A DNA stretch of 64,000 bases from Trissonchulus latispiculum (lineage: Eukaryota; Nematoda; Enoplea; Enoplida; Ironidae): positions 32,782 through 96,781 of the forward strand of contig JASAND010000579.1 in assembly GCA_030248195.1 (NCBI GenBank), read 5' to 3'. The notes under the pieces were generated by a model. It ran no database searches, was not told the DNA's origin, and saw nothing but the letters and a program-made list of their open reading frames with translations. The translations under genes and the position numbers were made by a program. Positions 44,999 to 57,285 of this stretch are shown here, piece by piece; the first letter of the stretch is position 1, and each line of letters opens with the position of its first letter.

Positions 44999-45091
44999 GT
45001 GTGGTTTCAAAATCGCCGGACGAAGGAAAGAAAGAAGATGGCTGCAGATTCGGCTACAAAAAATCGCAGCTTTCGTTTAAAGACTTTCTAA
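44999..45091 (+). CDS. Nkx6: NK6-class homeobox protein, terminal exon (recognition helix and tail)
   Basis: Phase-0 exon after a TTGCTGTTTCAG acceptor. It encodes VWFQNRRTKERKKMAADSAT followed by KNRSFRLKTF and TAA. This completes the homeodomain (residues 182-241 of 257): W48, F49, N51 and R53 are intact. KKMAADSATKN aligns with the KKHAAEMATAKK that follows the homeodomain in NK6 proteins. Position 56 is Glu (codon GAA) where NK6 family members normally have Trp (RRTKWRKK). The tail after the homeodomain is only 16 residues, much shorter than the acidic tail of vertebrate NKX6 proteins. Together with exons 1 and 2 the reading frame is uninterrupted. Confidence 0.93.
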   Translation: MWFQNRRTKERKKMAADSATKNRSFRLKTF

Positions 45092-45311
45092 GGATGTTAA
45101 GCCATTCACTATTGTATTTATATTTTATTTTATTATATTATTACATATATATTTGTTTTGACGATCATAAACCTTATAAATACTCTATGCTCTTCACTCG
45201 GCACTCCACTTTTAGCCAAATATATAAAGTAAAATGTAGTTTATATGTAATGAGTCATTCTATGGTACATGGTCAGTCTATTGTTCTTTGTGAGGGCATT
45301 CGTTGATGGGC
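45092..45311 (+). other. start of NK6 3' UTR
   Basis: AT-rich and no further exon seen. It ends where the GTATCCCCA repeat block begins. Confidence 0.4.
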
Positions 45312-45400
45312 GTATCCCCAAGTCAACAATCCAGTTGGTCAACTTCCCCAGTTAGTCAGCAATCCAGTTGGTCAACTTCCCCAGTTAGTCAACTCTTTTT
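45312..45400. repeat. CCCCAGTTAGTCAAC repeat block, left copy
   Basis: Begins GTATCCCCAAGTCAAC and then has two 37-bp units containing CAGTTGGTCAACTTCCCCAG. An inverted block of the same words lies at 59052-59126. Confidence 0.75.
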
Positions 45401-45401
45401 C

Positions 45402-47344
45402 CTGCTGCGCCTCAGCGTACACACTTTATTTTTTAAACATGCACTTTAGTCTTTGAACATACACTTTACCGTAAAATACATGCGTGCAATAGTTACAGAA
45501 ATTTCCATGTGGATATTTTTTCGACAAGCTTCTGCTTCTAATCCATGCAATTACGCATATGTGTAATTTGTGTGTGGAATTGGAAACCGGATAATATTTG
45601 CTTTTCTAAACAATGACTAATAAACAAAGTCTTTTAACTGGCACCAATAACTCTGAGCTTCGTGTACTAAAATTTCTAAACAGAGAATGCTGACTCCTCA
45701 TATTGTCTCTTCAACAGCACAAAACAGTGCTATGCTAAAATAGGGAATGACTGTAAATTTTTCCTGCTAGTAGCAGTCAAACGGGGCACCCGCCAAACGA
45801 ATTGAGCGATGTTTTGCAGATCATTTTGATGTCAATCAAGTGTCAATCTCACTTATGTTCATTAGCACTTGCATCTCATTTAAACATGCAAGTGAATGCT
45901 AATTTAAAATTCACAAAACCACCACCCTTTTACCAATACGGGCCAACATGAACATAAACAGGCCCACCCCGCCTACTGACGAGCCAAAAGAATCTTTGCC
46001 TCCCGCAGGCGTCGGTCACACTCCCGAACATTTAGTTCTTGGGGAAGGGTAGGGAAAAGCTCACGGCGAACAATCAGACAAATTTTTCCATCCACTTATG
46101 AAAAAATATTGACTGCGCAGCAGGTTTTTAATTTCATAAAATATTCATCTGGCAAAACTAAATCTTTTGCACACAATATTTAGTGTACCGGCCTTGCGCC
46201 TATATATTATTTTATATAAAATATTCTTTGTATTTCGTTCCAACTAGGGCTAGTTAGGGTTAGTCTAGGTAGCATACGTAGTAATTTATAGATCTATTAT
46301 CTATTGGCGAGGCTTCCCCAGGACTGGCTCTCCCCATGCAAGGTGTGTTATCCATTGTGGGCGCAATCCTAGTAGTGGCTTCCTCTGTTTCTTCGGCATT
46401 CCCGCTACAGCTTGTTTAGTTCATCCTCAGTTAGTAAATTTTTTACCACTTGGTCCTAGCTCAGTTTCTTTTCTCATAAGGAGTGGACATGCTCCACGCT
46501 GAATAAGACTTTTAAACTTTCAAAACTAAACCTTGTTATAACCACAACTTGTTTTGGGAACTGGGAAGCATTAATTCAGTACAAATTTTCAAAACAAAGA
46601 ACTTGTAAACTTAGTTAAACAAGCTGGCCCCAAAAGGGGCAGTATTCCTTTGTAGACCTGTTATTTACTCTATTACAAAAATTGTCTTTGTTGGAAGCAT
46701 GGTTAAGTCAAAAGCTTCAGGTTTACGTTGGTATTTCACTTGACTTCCCCTTTCTTCTGATAGCCCCAATCACTATTCGTTCTCGCTGATCTCCATAAAG
46801 ATCAGAGAGTGCAAGGTTATACTTGCCATGGCTGAACTTGTCATGCTCAGCGCAAGTTAGTGCCTTTTATCACCTAACGCACCCTTGTGTAGCTCCCAAG
46901 CTACAGTGGTGCTCAAAAATCTGCAACCGTTTAGATTGCTGACAGTCGAAGACTGCGTGAAGGCTGTCATTTGCGCTGCTTAAATATCACCTAAACCTAA
47001 TTTGCATAAGCTGAATGCAAACCAAAAAATTACCTAAGCTAGCCCTGTGTTGAAGATAGGGCTTCTAAATGGAGAAATGACTCACTATGCACTAAACATA
47101 ATAATTTCCGTTTTATACATTCCTGCTCCAGCAGGAATAATAACAATTTCCGTTTTATACATTCCTGCTCCAGTAGGAATAACAAGCAAAAGTTATGTGC
47201 AAAAGGGTTGCTGCAAGTTGTGGAGTTTAACTTTTTAAAAGTTTTGTGCCGGCTACGCAGCAAATGATTATCTCGAGTTGTTGCTTTGACTGATGTCCCT
47301 GCTACAGTAGGGGAGATGTTCAGGGTGTGGGCTCCCTTGAGTCG
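45402..47344. other. unassigned sequence
   Basis: No recognisable coding region. AATAAA at 45619-45624 could be a distal poly(A) signal for NK6. A direct duplication lies at 47098-47186 (CCGTTTTATACATTCCTGCT units, about 42 bp). Confidence 0.35.
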
Positions 47345-47348
47345 TTAA

Positions 47349-48565
47349 GGGGGGGGGGGTCGCGATTTTTCGACCATCTCCGATTTTTCTCATTTTCACA
47401 TATTTTGTAGTCCCCATGGGTCCGCAAAACAAAACAAGTGCGTTTGTTGCAAAACTTTCCCTATCATTCACAATAGCCCTCCAAAGGTGACCCCGACATG
47501 TGTTAAACACAGGAAAATGAAAAGTTAGGAAAATTTTTCTGCTACCAGAAGTTTGAGCGCTGTGTAAGAGTAAATTGACTACCACTCACTGTAAACCTAA
47601 TTTGGACTAGGTAAAGTGCTAATATCTATACGAGATTATTTTCCGTAGGGTCGCTGATTTTATACGAATTTTCAAAGTCCGGAGAAGTCGATTTTTGCTC
47701 AAAATTGCTCTACAAATGTGTAGGTCAGTGGATGTTTTGTCTTGTCCTGAACTAACCCTTTGGTGTAGAAACATCGCGTTTAGATATTAGCACAGTATAT
47801 TGTTAGAGCTTTATTTTGCATATAATCATTCTCTATTTGGCCCTTCCAATAGCTCGCAGTTTTGATAGCAAACGTTCCATTTTTCCTTAAAAATCGTCAT
47901 TTTTCGAAAATTTCATGTTTGCTGCTTCATAAGTCAGTCAAATCTTAAGATATCTCAATAAAATTTGGCATGCTAATAGACTGGGATAGAACCTACTCCT
48001 ATGTGAAGTGTCATGCCAATAGCCTATGTTTTCCTCTGGTGACATACTACGATAGCATGGCGGACACCTATGAGCAAAAAATGTCAAATTTTCAACTTTT
48101 TCAAATATAGCCATATTTTATATCAAATTGAAGCTCTCGATGTCCTGAACATTTTATCTTCTTGCACCAAGTATCTATAAAGCAGTATGGGAAAGTTAGA
48201 GCGAGTTAAAGTTTGAAGCAAATGACAGTCGAAATAAGCTTTACCAAATCGTCCAATCGCCGTTTCTCGCTGGTTGCTTAGCTTGCCATTGTAATTTATG
48301 CGGTAATAAACACCTACAGGTAAAGGCTTTAAATTGATGTATTTGTCATGCCACAGTGTCTTGTCATCCCACTTGTACGCGAATTCGAAGTCGTCAGCGA
48401 GGCATACTGACGTAAATACTAAATTGTAGAGATTTGAACTGCAATATCTCTAGACTGGATTGACCCTGGACTCTAGAAATTTGTCTTGTTTTTGGGCACA
48501 TATGGGGGTATATTACACCCCAAAATGAGCGAAATCGGTGACTATAAAATTTGGTACCCCCCCCC
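47349..48565. mobile_element. TTAA-flanked MITE with G-run ends (1217 bp)
   Basis: It is bounded by TTAA at 47345-47348 and 48566-48569. Ends are an 11-G run followed by TCGCG on the left, and ATTTGGTA followed by a 9-C run on the right. Same length and similar right end as 2370-3585, so probably a diverged relative. Confidence 0.75.
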
Positions 48566-49344
48566 TTAAGTCCGCTCCAGTGAGCTCCAGCCCCAGCCTA
48601 TGAAACCTGTACACAGTTCTCTATTGAAGAAATTAAAGAATTAAAAATTTACTGAATCTTAGAACCTAAACAGTATTGCTTAAAAATATTCTGATGTAAA
48701 TAGCTAAAGTTTAGAATTTAAAGCTTTCTTTCCTGTGCGATTAAATTTTCTGTTAATAATGCAATAATTCTTCTACCTGGAGCAGTGGAGCATAACTTAA
48801 TTTGCATATCGTCCACATTTCACACACAGCTTTTGTGACTAAATTTTTAAGTGAAGATGTTCAAGCATGTGTAACGCAGTAAAAACTAGTTTCCGAAACT
48901 AGAGCTGGGGCCGGTTCCAATTTTCGAAACCGGTTCCGGTTCCGGTTCCGGTTCTAGCTTCCGGTTCCCGGTTCCAAGTACAAAATTTGTAGTGATAATT
49001 TTCTTTGTTGTTTAACATTTGTTGTAGACCCCTATAGGGCTTATACAATCAAAATGAAGAAGCAATGGTATAAATCAATTGGATTAAACATGCCAAGCAA
49101 CTAGACAACAGTTGTTTTAATTTTCTGAATCAATTTTCGATTTGTTACCGTAGAACATTTTTGGACATCTTGTAACCTACCATACCCTACATTGAAACTT
49201 TTAATATTTACTTTTGTCATAAGAAACAAAATTGTTCCGGCAGTTGACTGTTCAAGGGTACTGCATATCAAAATGTTTATGATGCCTGTATAGTATATCC
49301 TGAAATTATGGATTTGAAAAAATGAACAAACAGCGCGGTATATC

Positions 49345-50149
49345 TGTGGAAGTCATATTGGATTTTCAGGCAAATCTGATTTGTCTGAACATTCATTTCA
49401 GTCAAACTGGATTTGACCTTCAAATTGAATCTACCATTGTTTGAAGTCATAAAAATCCAGTTTGACTGAACTGAATTGAGTCAAATCCAATTTGACGTTT
49501 TCTGTTTCAGTCAAACCGTAATTCAATGTGAATGTTAATATTTACGGCAGAGATTATTAAACTTCGATTTGATTTCTACAGCGGCTCTATAGAATCAAAG
49601 GAAATTGCCGCCTATAATAACACGATTATTTTTGTATATATTTTTGCGTTTTCCTTTGATCTTTGCAGTTAGAGCCGCTTTACAGATCGAAAGAAGCATT
49701 CTCAGGTGTTCGTACGAGAAGAAAAAATTCTCAGCATCATCGATTCTACCAGAAAACCATTAAAAATTTTGAAATTTAAAAAATTCAAGTTTTCTAGCTT
49801 TGGAAAAGCTTTCTAACACCCACTCAAGCGTTAATTTTACTGGAAGTAGAAATCCGGTCTATAAAAAGGAGACTATCAATTATAAATTTAAATTTGAGAT
49901 TTGGCTTTAGCTTTGTATTAATAATAAAAGGTCAACAATCTCTTTGCACTAAACATTAACATTCACATTGATTTTCGGTTTGACTGAAACAGAAAACGTC
50001 AAATTGGATTTGACTCAATTCAGTTCAGTCAAACTGGACTTTTATGACTTCAAACAATGGGAGATTCAATCGGAAGGTCAAATCCAGTTTGACTGAAATG
50101 AATGTTCAGACAAATCAGATTTGTCTGAAAATCCAATTTGACTTCCACA
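49345..50149. mobile_element. fold-back with about 195-bp arms and CAGTTTGACTGAA words
   Basis: Arms 49345-49541 and 49949-50149 are near-identical inverted copies starting TGTGGAAGTCA. Within the arms CAGTCAAACTGGATTTGA, AAATCTGATTTGTCTGAA and TCAAATCCAATTTGAC form further dyads. Possible 4-bp flank duplication TATC. Only about 400 bp of non-repeated centre. Confidence 0.88.
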
Positions 50150-50156
50150 TATCAAC

Positions 50157-53038
50157 TAGGCATGGGCACGGGTCCAAAAATTTGGACCCGGGTACCCGGT
50201 ACTACCCGAAGCCCTATGTCGGGTAATTGCGACACTACCCGGGTACCCGGGTACCCGGGTAATCGGGTACCCGGGTACCCGGGTACCCGAGCACTTTCGG
50301 GTACCCGAGACATTTTTAACCCATTTTTCGGATTTGGCCATTTTGAAATTTAACTTTTTTCAGGGATCTTTATTCACATTGAGCTTAGATTGGTTAGATT
50401 TTCATTCTTAAGATATTTCAAAAGATTTTTAAAGAATTAAAATCGATTATAGGGACTTTCAATTAGGGGGGTTGTACCAAATAAGGGACACCAAACTGAC
50501 AAAATTTTTGAAAGTTTTGTTTTTAGAAGAGAAACGTCGTTTACACAACATCTATGAGGAACCACAGCGTAATGTTTATATCAGCGGAAAGCTCAATTTC
50601 TGCTGCACAAGAAAATCAATTTTGTTTGCGCTAAATCTGAAACACTTTAAAACTCACATTTTTTAAAGATTTTCGCATCAATTTTCTCTTCTAAACACTA
50701 AATAGGGGACACTATGTGCCAAATTAGGGACAGTGGACACCAAATAGGGGACAGCTTTTTTGACACTAAATAAGGGACACTTTCGTATAATTGACAGCTG
50801 AATTTTTTGTTTCTGACATTCATAATAAGTTAAAATGCAAAAACTAGTTAATTATTTGTCCGTTTGACACTCTGGAAACACATTACTACCAGAATTTTCA
50901 TTTTCATCAATGTTTTAATTTTATCACTTATATGACAAATATGAAATACAGTCATCACGGTTAGTAACCATAGAATATGTCAAAATAAACTAATAGCTTC
51001 GTTAATACAAAAATAAAAACCATATTTGTCGTTGCTGGGAGTCGATCCGACGACGTTGCGGCCTCCAAATTTGTCCCTTATTTAAGCTCCAGTTGCTGTC
51101 CCTAATTTGGCACCAGCTGTCCCTTATTTGGCACATTCTTGAAAATTTAACAGAAATTAATTAAAAATTAAGATAAAATCAAGTTTCAAACATTATTATA
51201 AAAAATTTATGCCAAAAAATTGCAGACTATCTGAGCATTCTAAAAATATAACAGTTTCAGATAAAAGTAACACAATGAATGTGCGCCGAGAAATGTAAAT
51301 GTTGTGAAAATTTTTTCACAGGAGAGATTCTGTTTAAATTTTAAAATCAGAAACGTTCTATCTGATTTTCTGGAAGATCACGTCAGTGTGTATGGAAACA
51401 AAATATATCAAAATGTAGCTGAGACGTTGAGCTTTTAGGCGATATAATTTGTTTTGCAAAACGAATTTGTAAAAACCCGTGCCAGCTTAGAGAAGCAAAA
51501 AGTGTCCCTTATTTGGGACTGTCCCTTATTTGGTGCAACCCCCCTAATTGCCATGGTATCAGAAGCTGATACTGATACAGACAGCAGTGGTTTTTATTTT
51601 ATAACTGCGCTCAGATCAGCAGTTTCGTACCACCGTTGCCCTGTCCGCTTCCTCTGATCTTTAAATCTTAACAAATTTTAGAAAGTATTTGGATTATAAG
51701 AGCAAATCCCCATGACAAAATTTAGCTAACTTCAACTGCTTGTCTCTGGAGATTGGAATAGCACAAAAGAGAGCAAACAAGCAAAACCTGCAAGAAGTAC
51801 TAAGTTTTATGTATTTTCTTTTCGTTTTTCCTTTTACGTAATTTAATTTCTTAATAAAACCAGGTAAATGTAAAATGTCTTGGATAAAAACTAATTTTTT
51901 TGTGATCAGACACTACAATTTACTGACAACAATGTAAAATTTTAAACTCAATAAATTGTCTTATGTATTGAGATTAGTGTTTGCATTTTCCATTTAGATT
52001 AATTTTATAATTTTTTATCTGAAAACAATTGATACTTTCCAATTTCCTTTCCCTCTCTCTGTCCCTTTGTTTTTGGAGTAACTTTACTAAATGTAAAACT
52101 GATGAGAAATGCAAATCCTTTAGAACTTTTATTAAACGTTTACAAGACATTTATTAAATATTCCTTGAAATAAATTCATTTACTATCATTACGATTCCAC
52201 TGTATCCGAAGAAAGTTAAAGTAACTATCTCCCTCAACTTGGATAAACTTTCTCAGTGACTAAAGGCGTGCACATACCAAAGAATCGTCCAAAAGCTCGT
52301 ATGCTCAACATTTGGTTAAATGAATACTCAAACAATCTGGGAGCATTTTCTTAGTTCAGAATTCAGTTTAGAAACAGCTAAAGTTGACAAAAATTGAAAC
52401 CTAATGAGCGTTGGCCATTAGTGAAGGAAGTTTTCAACGTTGACCATGTGGCATTAAATGGAATCACTAAACTGTCAAAATCATATCAGTCACTATTGAC
52501 ACCATCTAATGGTAGTTAGTATTGTAACTTACAATTTAGAGAACAACACAAGAGCTGTGGCAAAAGTCACTAATTCGATGCAAACAGTTTTGTTTGTATC
52601 TTGTGAATTTTAAGTTTTAAATAATTCATCTACTTCCGCATATTGCTCCAACAGGAATTTAAAGAAATAAAAAATTATTAGAGCAAGGTAAATTTAATAT
52701 TTTAAAAACAAATCTAATATTAGAAAATTATAAAATGTTTGAAAAATACCAGGACGAATTCCTCTTCCCATTACTTCCTTTTACTGTTGTAGTATCTTTT
52801 TATAATATAAAATTTTATAATAAACTGAAAATCTTCGGTGGTTACAAATTTTCTTAGCCAAAAATTTTCGGTGGTTAAAAATTTTCTGAGCCAAAAAATT
52901 CTCTCTGTTTGAACCAGATTAAACCGGTTTTATCCGGTTTCAACTGGATATCGGGTACCCGAAGCAGGACCCGGGTACCCGAAAATTTTCGGGTACCCGG
53001 GTACCCGTCGGGTACCCGACTACCCGTGCCCATGCCTA
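50157..53038. mobile_element. hAT-like element, GGGTACCC array (2.9 kb)
   Basis: Left end TAGGCATGGGCACGGGT, right end ACCCGTGCCCATGCCTA. Perfect 8-bp duplication ATATCAAC at 50149-50156 and 53039-53046. Arrays of CCCGGGTACCCGGGTACC lie inside both ends. It inserted at the last base of the preceding fold-back and contains a TA-flanked element at 50466-51544. Confidence 0.93.
50466..51544. mobile_element. TA-flanked element with GGGGGGTTGYACCAAATAAGG ends (1079 bp)
   Basis: Flanked by TA at 50464-50465 and 51545-51546. Inverted ends GGGGGGTTGTACCAAATAAG and the matching CTTATTTGGTGCAACCCCCC. Inner repeats AAATAGGGGACA / TGTCCCTTATTTGGCAC occur four or more times per side. TA target suggests a Tc1/mariner-type mover (inference). 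Confidence 0.87.
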
Positions 53039-53046
53039 ATATCAAC

Positions 53047-54600
53047 AGCGCCTACCAACCCAAAGAAATCTTAAAAGCAGGAAAACATTTCAAAAATTTA
53101 TAAGAATTGCTGAAAGCTTAGTTTTAAATTTCTTTTAACTAACTTTTAACTAACTACGGTCGCTTCCGAAAGATGTTTCCAGAAATTTTAAATGTAGTTA
53201 ATATATTTGAAAATAGGAAATATTAAAATTTAATTTAGTGCTCTTTCACACAGACACACCTCTATGTAAGTATTTAGATCCTAACAACAGATTAGTTACG
53301 CCGACGTCTCTTTCTATTTATGCACCTTCTCTCTTACGCAAAAAGTTCCTGAAAAATAGGAAAATAGGTACTAGCAGTTTTCAAATGTTTCTGCTCCTGC
53401 AAAATTTAAATTGTTCTTCGGAGATGTTGACTCCAGCTTAGGTCTAAAGAATATTTGTAGCGTTCTCAAAAGCAGCTGCGTTTTGGAAGCAAAAGTAATG
53501 AGATTAATGAAAATAAAACTATATACAAACTTATAGTCTTTCGATTGCTCTAACCAAAACTTACAAATTTGCTCTTCAAAGTATTCTTCGATTCCTTGCG
53601 GTTTAAATTATAATAAGGAAAATTGATTTTCAAAGCTCGTTTGATTTTGGCTTGATTTGGTTTGGTTTTCGAGTTTGATGTCTCTGCTCCGCAGCATCTC
53701 TGCCTAAGCACAGCAACACGAAATTTTGAACATGGCGGCTAGATTCATGAACACGGATTCCTCTCAACTCATTCCAGCAATTAGATAGCGTCTTTACGCA
53801 CACATTTTTGAGAAAACTGTTCAGAGAAATTTTTCAGTTTTGTGTTTAATTTTGCTCGAGAGAAATGCAAGCGTCCAAACTTGAAGCTTTTGGCGAAATT
53901 CGAATAAAATTTACATTTTCTCAAAATATTGAGCTTGTTTGTTCATTAAGCAATTTCAGAGCAAATAGCCTTCGGGAGACGCTTTTTGTAGCGTGAACTG
54001 AGATCGCCAATCTTTTGCTTCCCACACATGGAGACATCAATCCCTGTTCAAAGCTTGTTTTCGTGTGATCGCATGTCCAAGTTGAACATTCTATTTTAGA
54101 CTGGCGTACTCTGCATACTTGTAGTAACTTTAAAATTATTAAATTTAACTAAGCTTTAAAATGATTTAAAAATTATCGTTGAACTCCAAAAATTGAATAA
54201 TAGTCTTTCAATGTTTGCTGCACGTGACGTAAAGTAATCAACACATTTTGGCCATTTTAGATTCAGTTTAGCTTGAGTCGAAATTCTGCAATAAATACCA
54301 AAATTTTCCGTACTAATATTAAAGCAATTAACTAAGTGAGAATAAACAAATATTTAGAATATTCGTTCATCGAGCTATTCGTTAAGTCTTCTTGAAATGT
54401 ACACAACTATTCGTATGTAGTAATTCGCCGATTTCGAATTATTCGCTAATGATTCTACATTCGTGCCAACGCAGGCCCAGCTTCAACTGCAGAGACAAAA
54501 AATCATGAATAAGAATCAAATGCTGATAAATTATAAGATCCAGGCCCAAAATCCAACTATTGCAAATTTTACATTTGGCAAAAATTTTACTTCAAGCTCA
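53047..54600. other. interior of the 48900-54741 element, unassigned
   Basis: AT-rich sequence between the nested insertion and the right subterminal array. No ORF with recognisable similarity to a transposase was seen. Confidence 0.5.
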
Positions 54601-54847
54601 ATTTTTGAGCCTGGAACCGGCCGGTTCCAAATTCTACCGGTTCCGGTTCCGGTTCCGGTTCTAAAAATCCTTCCGGTTCGGTTCCGGTTCCGGTTCCGGT
54701 TCCGGTTCCAACCGGTTCTAGTGGAACCGGCCCCAGCTCTATCCGAAACCCCCCTGCGGCCCTGCATAATTATCACATACGGAATCTTCGCTACAAAATT
54801 TTATGCTATGAAGCAGAAATATTCAGTTAGAGAATAATGTATAATAG

Positions 54848-54871
54848 CCGGCTACGCTGAGGCGTAGCCGG
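54848..54871. other. perfect hairpin CCGGCTACGC / GCGTAGCCGG
   Basis: A 10-bp stem with loop TGAG. The word GCCGGCTACGCAG recurs at 47248-47260, so it may belong to a dispersed repeat. Confidence 0.75.
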
Positions 54872-54898
54872 AAAAATTTAATCTGAATTTAAAGTTAA

Positions 54899-55475
54899 CT
54901 CTTTAATGCCGGATGGGTCTTATGGTCCAAGTGACGATTTTTGACATCGATTGTCCAGGGCCAGCGAGCGGCCCGTTGACAGTCTAGGCATATGATCTTT
55001 TTCTCCAACACGCCGACCCCATTTTGGAATAATATTTTTACGCCTGCTGGATAATTGGAGACTTTCCGCCGACAATAAATTTGATGATTTCGAGCCCTGT
55101 TCGAACGAATCTAGTGCCGGCTTTAGTTCGTTAGCAGAAAAGCCGTTTCACCAAGCGATAGGGGAGGTTATACAGATTAAATTGACGTGCAGTTTACTCC
55201 GTCGCAGTCAGCTCTTCCATCTAGAAATCAATTAATGAATTTTCTGCAATGAAGGTTTACCAAAACTTCGCACTTTTCCCACCTGTGACGGTTTCTAACT
55301 TTTCTGGCTGCGTTGGAGACTTTTCAATGTTTACATTCCAAACGTAGAGTAATTAATTCTCCATTGTTTGGTGGTAATCCTATCTCTCCAGATGCTCCCA
55401 TTAAAAAATGACAGCCAAAACGAGAAATTGATCATTTTCAACTGTTTGTCCTGAGGAATTTCAGAAATTAAAGGG
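54899..55475. mobile_element. TTAA-flanked element with CTCTTTAATGCC / AATTAAAGGG ends (577 bp)
   Basis: It is bounded by TTAA at 54895-54898 and 55476-55479. Ends CTCTTTAATGCC and the inverse of CCCTTTAATTTCTG. The right-end words (TTTGTCCTGAGGAATTTCAG) recur, inverted, at 42350-42390, so both belong to one family. Confidence 0.65.
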
Positions 55476-55820
55476 TTAAAGTAGAATCTAATCAAGCGGA
55501 AACTTAAAATTATGTACTCAATTGGTGCTTATGTCTATTCCAAATTTTATGGCTAAAAATTAAATATGTCTGTTGAAACTAATTAACAAGATGTATTTAG
55601 TTTTAAAGGTTTAAATTTAAAAGTAGCAAGAGTACACAATATAAGAGTGTGCCCTAGGCAGGCACACTCTATGTCATCAGAGCAAAAACTACTCTGCTCG
55701 CTAACGGCTGACCCCCCCGCAAATTAGACCCATTGCGTCAAAGAATTTCGCTCGCTAAGCACGCAGGCACAAAATTCGCTAGCTCACTGTTTGTGTTTTC
55801 GAGCTTAAACAGCTTTGTTG

Positions 55821-56050
55821 TTCGCGTGCGTCAAAAAATCTCCTGACAAACATTAATGAATCTGGACAAATTTCACATTAAAATAACGCTGAAATGTTAA
55901 ACTACGATGCTAAAGGTTCTATGGTTTTAAAGGTCTAAATTAAAATTCTAATTCCAAGATACCGCAGTTTAACATTTCAGCTTTATTTTAATGTAAAATT
56001 TGTCCACATTTATCAATGTTTGTCGAGAGATTATTTTGGCGCACGCAAAA
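55821..56050. repeat. inner fold-back, about 90-bp arms, short centre
   Basis: The left arm (GCGTGCGTCAAAAAATCTC, ACAAACATTAATGAATCTGG, AATAACGCTGAAATGTTAAAC) pairs with 55965-56050 with few mismatches. The loop is about 55 nt. Confidence 0.8.
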
Positions 56051-56242
56051 AATGATAACTTTTCCCACTGCCTGTGAATGAAACACATGAAACCTCAACT
56101 TTGAGGCAAAATTACTTAAGACTTGCTACCGTAACTTCAAAACTCGTTAAATTAAAATATTCCGCTTGGACAATAAAATATGTAAAATCAGCGAGATGGG
56201 AGAAAGTCGAAAAAATGGCCCAAAAATGGACCCTCCCCTTAA

Positions 56243-57191
56243 GATGCTGATATCGCTTTGTTTAAATCTGAAGCTATAGGCTTTATTTCTTTACAAAAGT
56301 GGATGAAACTTTCCAAATATACTATTTTGGTGCTCTTTAACATTCTGGGACCAGTCCCGTATGTTTAGGTGAAAAGATGAGAAATTTCTAGCTTTTGCCA
56401 TTATTCTATCAGTGCATAGTCGGTACACCGGATTGGTTAAGATGGCTGGAAAGAGGGCACAGAAATGAACATTTTTACTTTTACAACTTTTGAGGTATAT
56501 GTAGTTGTTAAGTCAATATAAGCCAAAAACGCTTTTTTGGGGCCCAAAAATGGCCATTTTCGAGGAAATCAGTTTTTTGTAAATTACTGCCAAATCTTAC
56601 GGACAATTTTGGTCCATTTATACTAAATCGATGCGTCCTTCGATTGCACATTTTATCAATGCCTAATGCTGGAGTTCGTTGCTTTAAGCTAGAGATTCGG
56701 CCGAAAAACCATTTTGGCAAAACTGTGATTATATATTATGTTTGGAACATCGCTTTCTCAAAAACTACCCAATGGATTTGCCTGAGTTTTGGCTGGATAA
56801 AAATTCGCTCTATTGCGGAAGGACAATTTTCTTGATTTGAGCTAAAACATCACCAGTTGCGAGAAAACTGAACACAAATTTGCGAAATTTCGTGCCACCG
56901 CACATTTGCCGGATTTTCTGGAGTATTGAGACTTGTTAAGCCAAATCCAAAAAATGTCTCTTTGCACACATGGCATGGCAGAAGAAGACATTTTGGTCGC
57001 TTGTACAGTTTTGAGAAATCAATGTTCCATAAGTTTTGGTCTAAATTTAGCCTGTCAGATGTCAGTATGTCAGAAAATTTTAGCTATTTTGTTGCTACAC
57101 AATTTTGCTAGTTTCGTAATCTCAAATTGCCAAGGTTATAGCGTTTCAAAAAACACCACAAAAGCACTGCACAAACGGGTGTAACAGCACT
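56243..57191. mobile_element. TTAA-flanked MITE family 3, copy b (949 bp, inverted)
   Basis: It is bounded by TTAA at 56239-56242 and 57192-57195. Ends GATGCTG and CAGCACT (inverse AGTGCTG). Reverse complement of 7958-8933 by shared blocks such as ATTCTGGGACCAGTCCCGTA and CACCACAAAAGCACTGCACA. Confidence 0.78.
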
Positions 57192-57285
57192 TTAAGCACA
57201 TAAATATAGAGCGACTGAAAAAAGCGTACCCCGTTTCGACCAGGTACTGGTTTGCGGAGGTGTTGTTGCCCGACCAGTTTTTTGA

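Larger units (their letters stand above)
48900..54741. mobile_element. hAT-like element, CCGGTTCCGGTTCC array, 5.8 kb with nested insertions
   Basis: The left end TAGAGCTGGGGCCGGTTCC and right end GGAACCGGCCCCAGCTCTA are exact inverted repeats of 19 bp. Flanked by a perfect 8-bp duplication TCCGAAAC at 48892-48899 and 54742-54749. GGTTCCGGTTCC arrays lie inside both ends (48911-48976, 54612-54732). It contains the fold-back at 49345-50149 and the hAT-like element at 50157-53038. No transposase ORF was seen. Confidence 0.93.

Noticed and set aside
51030..51070. GGATCGACTCCCAGCAACG (minus strand) resembling a tRNA T arm
   Set aside because: No A box or acceptor stem at the right distance; lies inside the TA-flanked element.
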